The notes beneath the pieces were generated by a model. It searched no databases. It was not told the origin of the DNA and saw nothing but the letters and a program-made list of their open reading frames with translations. From assembly GCA_015485035.1 (NCBI GenBank), contig WFUI01000144.1:1-6447 (forward strand): a stretch of DNA of 6,447 nt, in the 5' to 3' direction. The position numbers and the translations under genes are program-made. Position 1 is the stretch's first letter. The number at the start of each line of letters is the position of its first letter. Below, piece by piece: positions 5,567 through 6,447 of the stretch. The stretch comes from Mariprofundus sp. (GTDB taxonomy: Bacteria; Pseudomonadota; Zetaproteobacteria; Mariprofundales; Mariprofundaceae).

Positions 5567-6411
5567 CAATCGAGCCCCACATCCGACAAATCCGTACACA
5601 TCTCACCCATCTTCTTCATCGCACGCGCTTCCAGCTGGCGCACACGTTCAATGGAAACACCCAGTTCCTCGGATAATTCTTTTAATGTCGCCGGTGGATC
5701 CATTAAGCGGCGCTGACGAATGACATAGCGGTCACGATCTGACAGTGCCGCCATAGCCTGCTCAAGCCGGTTGTGGGCAAATGCCTTCCAGTCTTTCCTT
5801 TCCAGTTGCTGCTCCGGCGTTTCACCAGGTGCAGGTAATTCCAGCACATCGCCTTCATCGCCATGATCAGAATCGATGGAAAAGTCACGTCTCAAAAAGG
5901 AAGACGCGATGGCCTGATAAGATTCGCCACTGGTGCCATACTGTTCGGCTACTTCTTCAAGGTTCCTGCCCTCCAGCGCGGCAATCGCACATTCCGCCTT
6001 CTGCAAACCGGCAAAAATGCGGCGCTGCAATTTGTTGGTGCCCATTTTCACGATACTCCAGGAGCGCAGAATAAAATCGTGAATGGAAGCCCGGATCCAG
6101 TAGGAAGCATAGGTTTTCAGCCGGAACCCCCGATCGGGATCGAAGCGCTTGACCGCATGCATCAGCCCAAGCGTACCTTCCTGAATCAAATCCTCTTCGG
6201 GCAAGCCAAAATGGCGATATTCGCGCACAATTGCAGCAACACTGTGCAGGTTGGCGCTGATCAGTTGCTGTACCGCAGCCAGATCGTAATCCTTTTGCCA
6301 TTTACGGGCCAGCTCATCCTCTTCTTCACGGCTAAGCTGCGGAATTTTGCGCAGTTCCTGATAGAATCTGTCGAGACTGGTCAGTGCCTTTAATGCGGTG
6401 CTTTTACTCAT
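5566..6411 (-). CDS. rpoH: RNA polymerase heat-shock sigma factor RpoH (sigma-32)
   Basis: This 281-residue group 3 sigma-70-family factor directs RNA polymerase to heat-shock promoters (chaperones, proteases); E. coli RpoH has 284 residues. Region 1.2 is LDRFYQELRKIPQLSREEEDEL (about 13-34). Region 2 contains LPEEDLIQEGTLGLMHAVKRF (70-90) and LKTYASYWIRASIHDFIL (98-115). The segment QRRIFAGLQ (129-137) corresponds to the RpoH box (QRKLFFNLR in E. coli), which separates sigma-32 from RpoD or RpoS and marks chaperone/FtsH-linked control. Region 4.2 is a helix-turn-helix, TLKELSEELGVSIERVRQLE (242-261). Region 1.1 is absent, as expected. ATG 6411 gives the proper length. Only a weak GAG (6418-6420) lies upstream, which suits a translationally regulated mRNA. 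The stop overlaps the protease start by one base. I cannot see the promoter, as only 36 upstream bases are present. Confidence 0.92.
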   Translation of the reverse strand: MSKSTALKALTSLDRFYQELRKIPQLSREEEDELARKWQKDYDLAAVQQLISANLHSVAAIVREYRHFGLPEEDLIQEGTLGLMHAVKRFDPDRGFRLKTYASYWIRASIHDFILRSWSIVKMGTNKLQRRIFAGLQKAECAIAALEGRNLEEVAEQYGTSGESYQAIASSFLRRDFSIDSDHGDEGDVLELPAPGETPEQQLERKDWKAFAHNRLEQAMAALSDRDRYVIRQRRLMDPPATLKELSEELGVSIERVRQLEARAMKKMGEMCTDLSDVGLD

Positions 6412-6447
6412 ATTCGACTCATTTGGTTATTTTCGTTTATTTTGACG
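6412..6447 (-). promoter_or_regulatory. A/T-rich rpoH leader with phased repeat and 4-codon upstream ORF
   Basis: The 36 bases before rpoH contain AAAATAA twice (6437-6443 and 6427-6433) with a 10-base period, about one helical turn. An ATG at 6420-6422 opens a 4-codon ORF (M-S-R-I) whose TGA (6408-6410) overlaps the rpoH ATG as ATGA. ATGAGT occurs at both this ATG and the rpoH start, 11 bases apart. There is no strong Shine-Dalgarno. This composition fits a promoter/leader, but a defined -35/-10 cannot be assigned within the visible bases. Confidence 0.4.

Noticed and set aside
5567..5599. Upstream ATG at 5599 as the protease start
   Set aside because: It would add 11 residues with a Cys before the anchor and a 34-base overlap with rpoH; ATG 5566 has better spacing, a GGGG element and a TGATG junction.
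5863..6393. 176-codon plus-strand ORF antisense to rpoH
   Set aside because: It mirrors the conserved rpoH frame, shows no recognisable domain, and all supported genes run the other way.
1..6447. Mobile element, CRISPR, phage or defence system
   Set aside because: No transposase, integrase, repeat-spacer pattern, terminal inverted repeats or defence-type domains were seen; gene content is core housekeeping.

Overview
The window reads as a compact chromosomal housekeeping region from a Gram-negative bacterium, most likely a proteobacterium. All eight supported protein genes lie on the minus strand, so the window reads right to left in transcription order. Lineage evidence is indirect: an RpoH-type heat-shock sigma factor, a DUF2062 membrane protein with proteobacterial-looking motifs, a short MetRS with a four-cysteine zinc knuckle, and moderate GC content. 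A lineage outside the classical enteric gammaproteobacteria, for example Zetaproteobacteria, would fit the mix, but I cannot prove it from sequence alone.

Layout in transcription order: (1) an A/T-rich leader (6412-6447); (2) rpoH, the heat-shock sigma factor (5566-6411); (3) an HtrA/Deg-type envelope serine protease with one PDZ domain (4463-5566); (4) a 90-residue protein of unknown function resembling DUF4911 (4191-4463); (5) tmk, thymidylate kinase, with a TTG start (3554-4198); (6) holB, the delta-prime clamp-loader subunit (2622-3557); (7) a 239-bp gap without a confident gene; (8) metG, methionyl-tRNA synthetase (829-2382); (9) a DUF2062 inner-membrane protein (281-799); and (10) the first 92 codons of a fructosamine-kinase-family gene (1-276), which starts at TTG and runs off the left edge.

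The five genes from rpoH to holB are joined by overlaps of 1, 1, 8 and 4 bases (TGATG, TGATG, nested TTG, ATGA), so they are probably one translationally coupled operon. metG, DUF2062 and the kinase form a second tight group with gaps of 29 and 4 bases. The first group places cytosolic heat-shock control (RpoH) and envelope protein quality control (HtrA) directly upstream of DNA precursor synthesis (Tmk) and the clamp loader (HolB). The second group contains tRNA charging, a membrane protein and a putative protein-deglycation kinase.

I found no mobile elements, CRISPR arrays, rRNA or tRNA genes, phage genes or obvious foreign segments. The genes are mostly conventional. The points of interest are the rpoH-htrA coupling, the small gene locked between the protease and tmk, the holB-metG gap with nested mini-ORFs, the two TTG starts, a hairpin over a ribosome binding site, and the rpoH leader.
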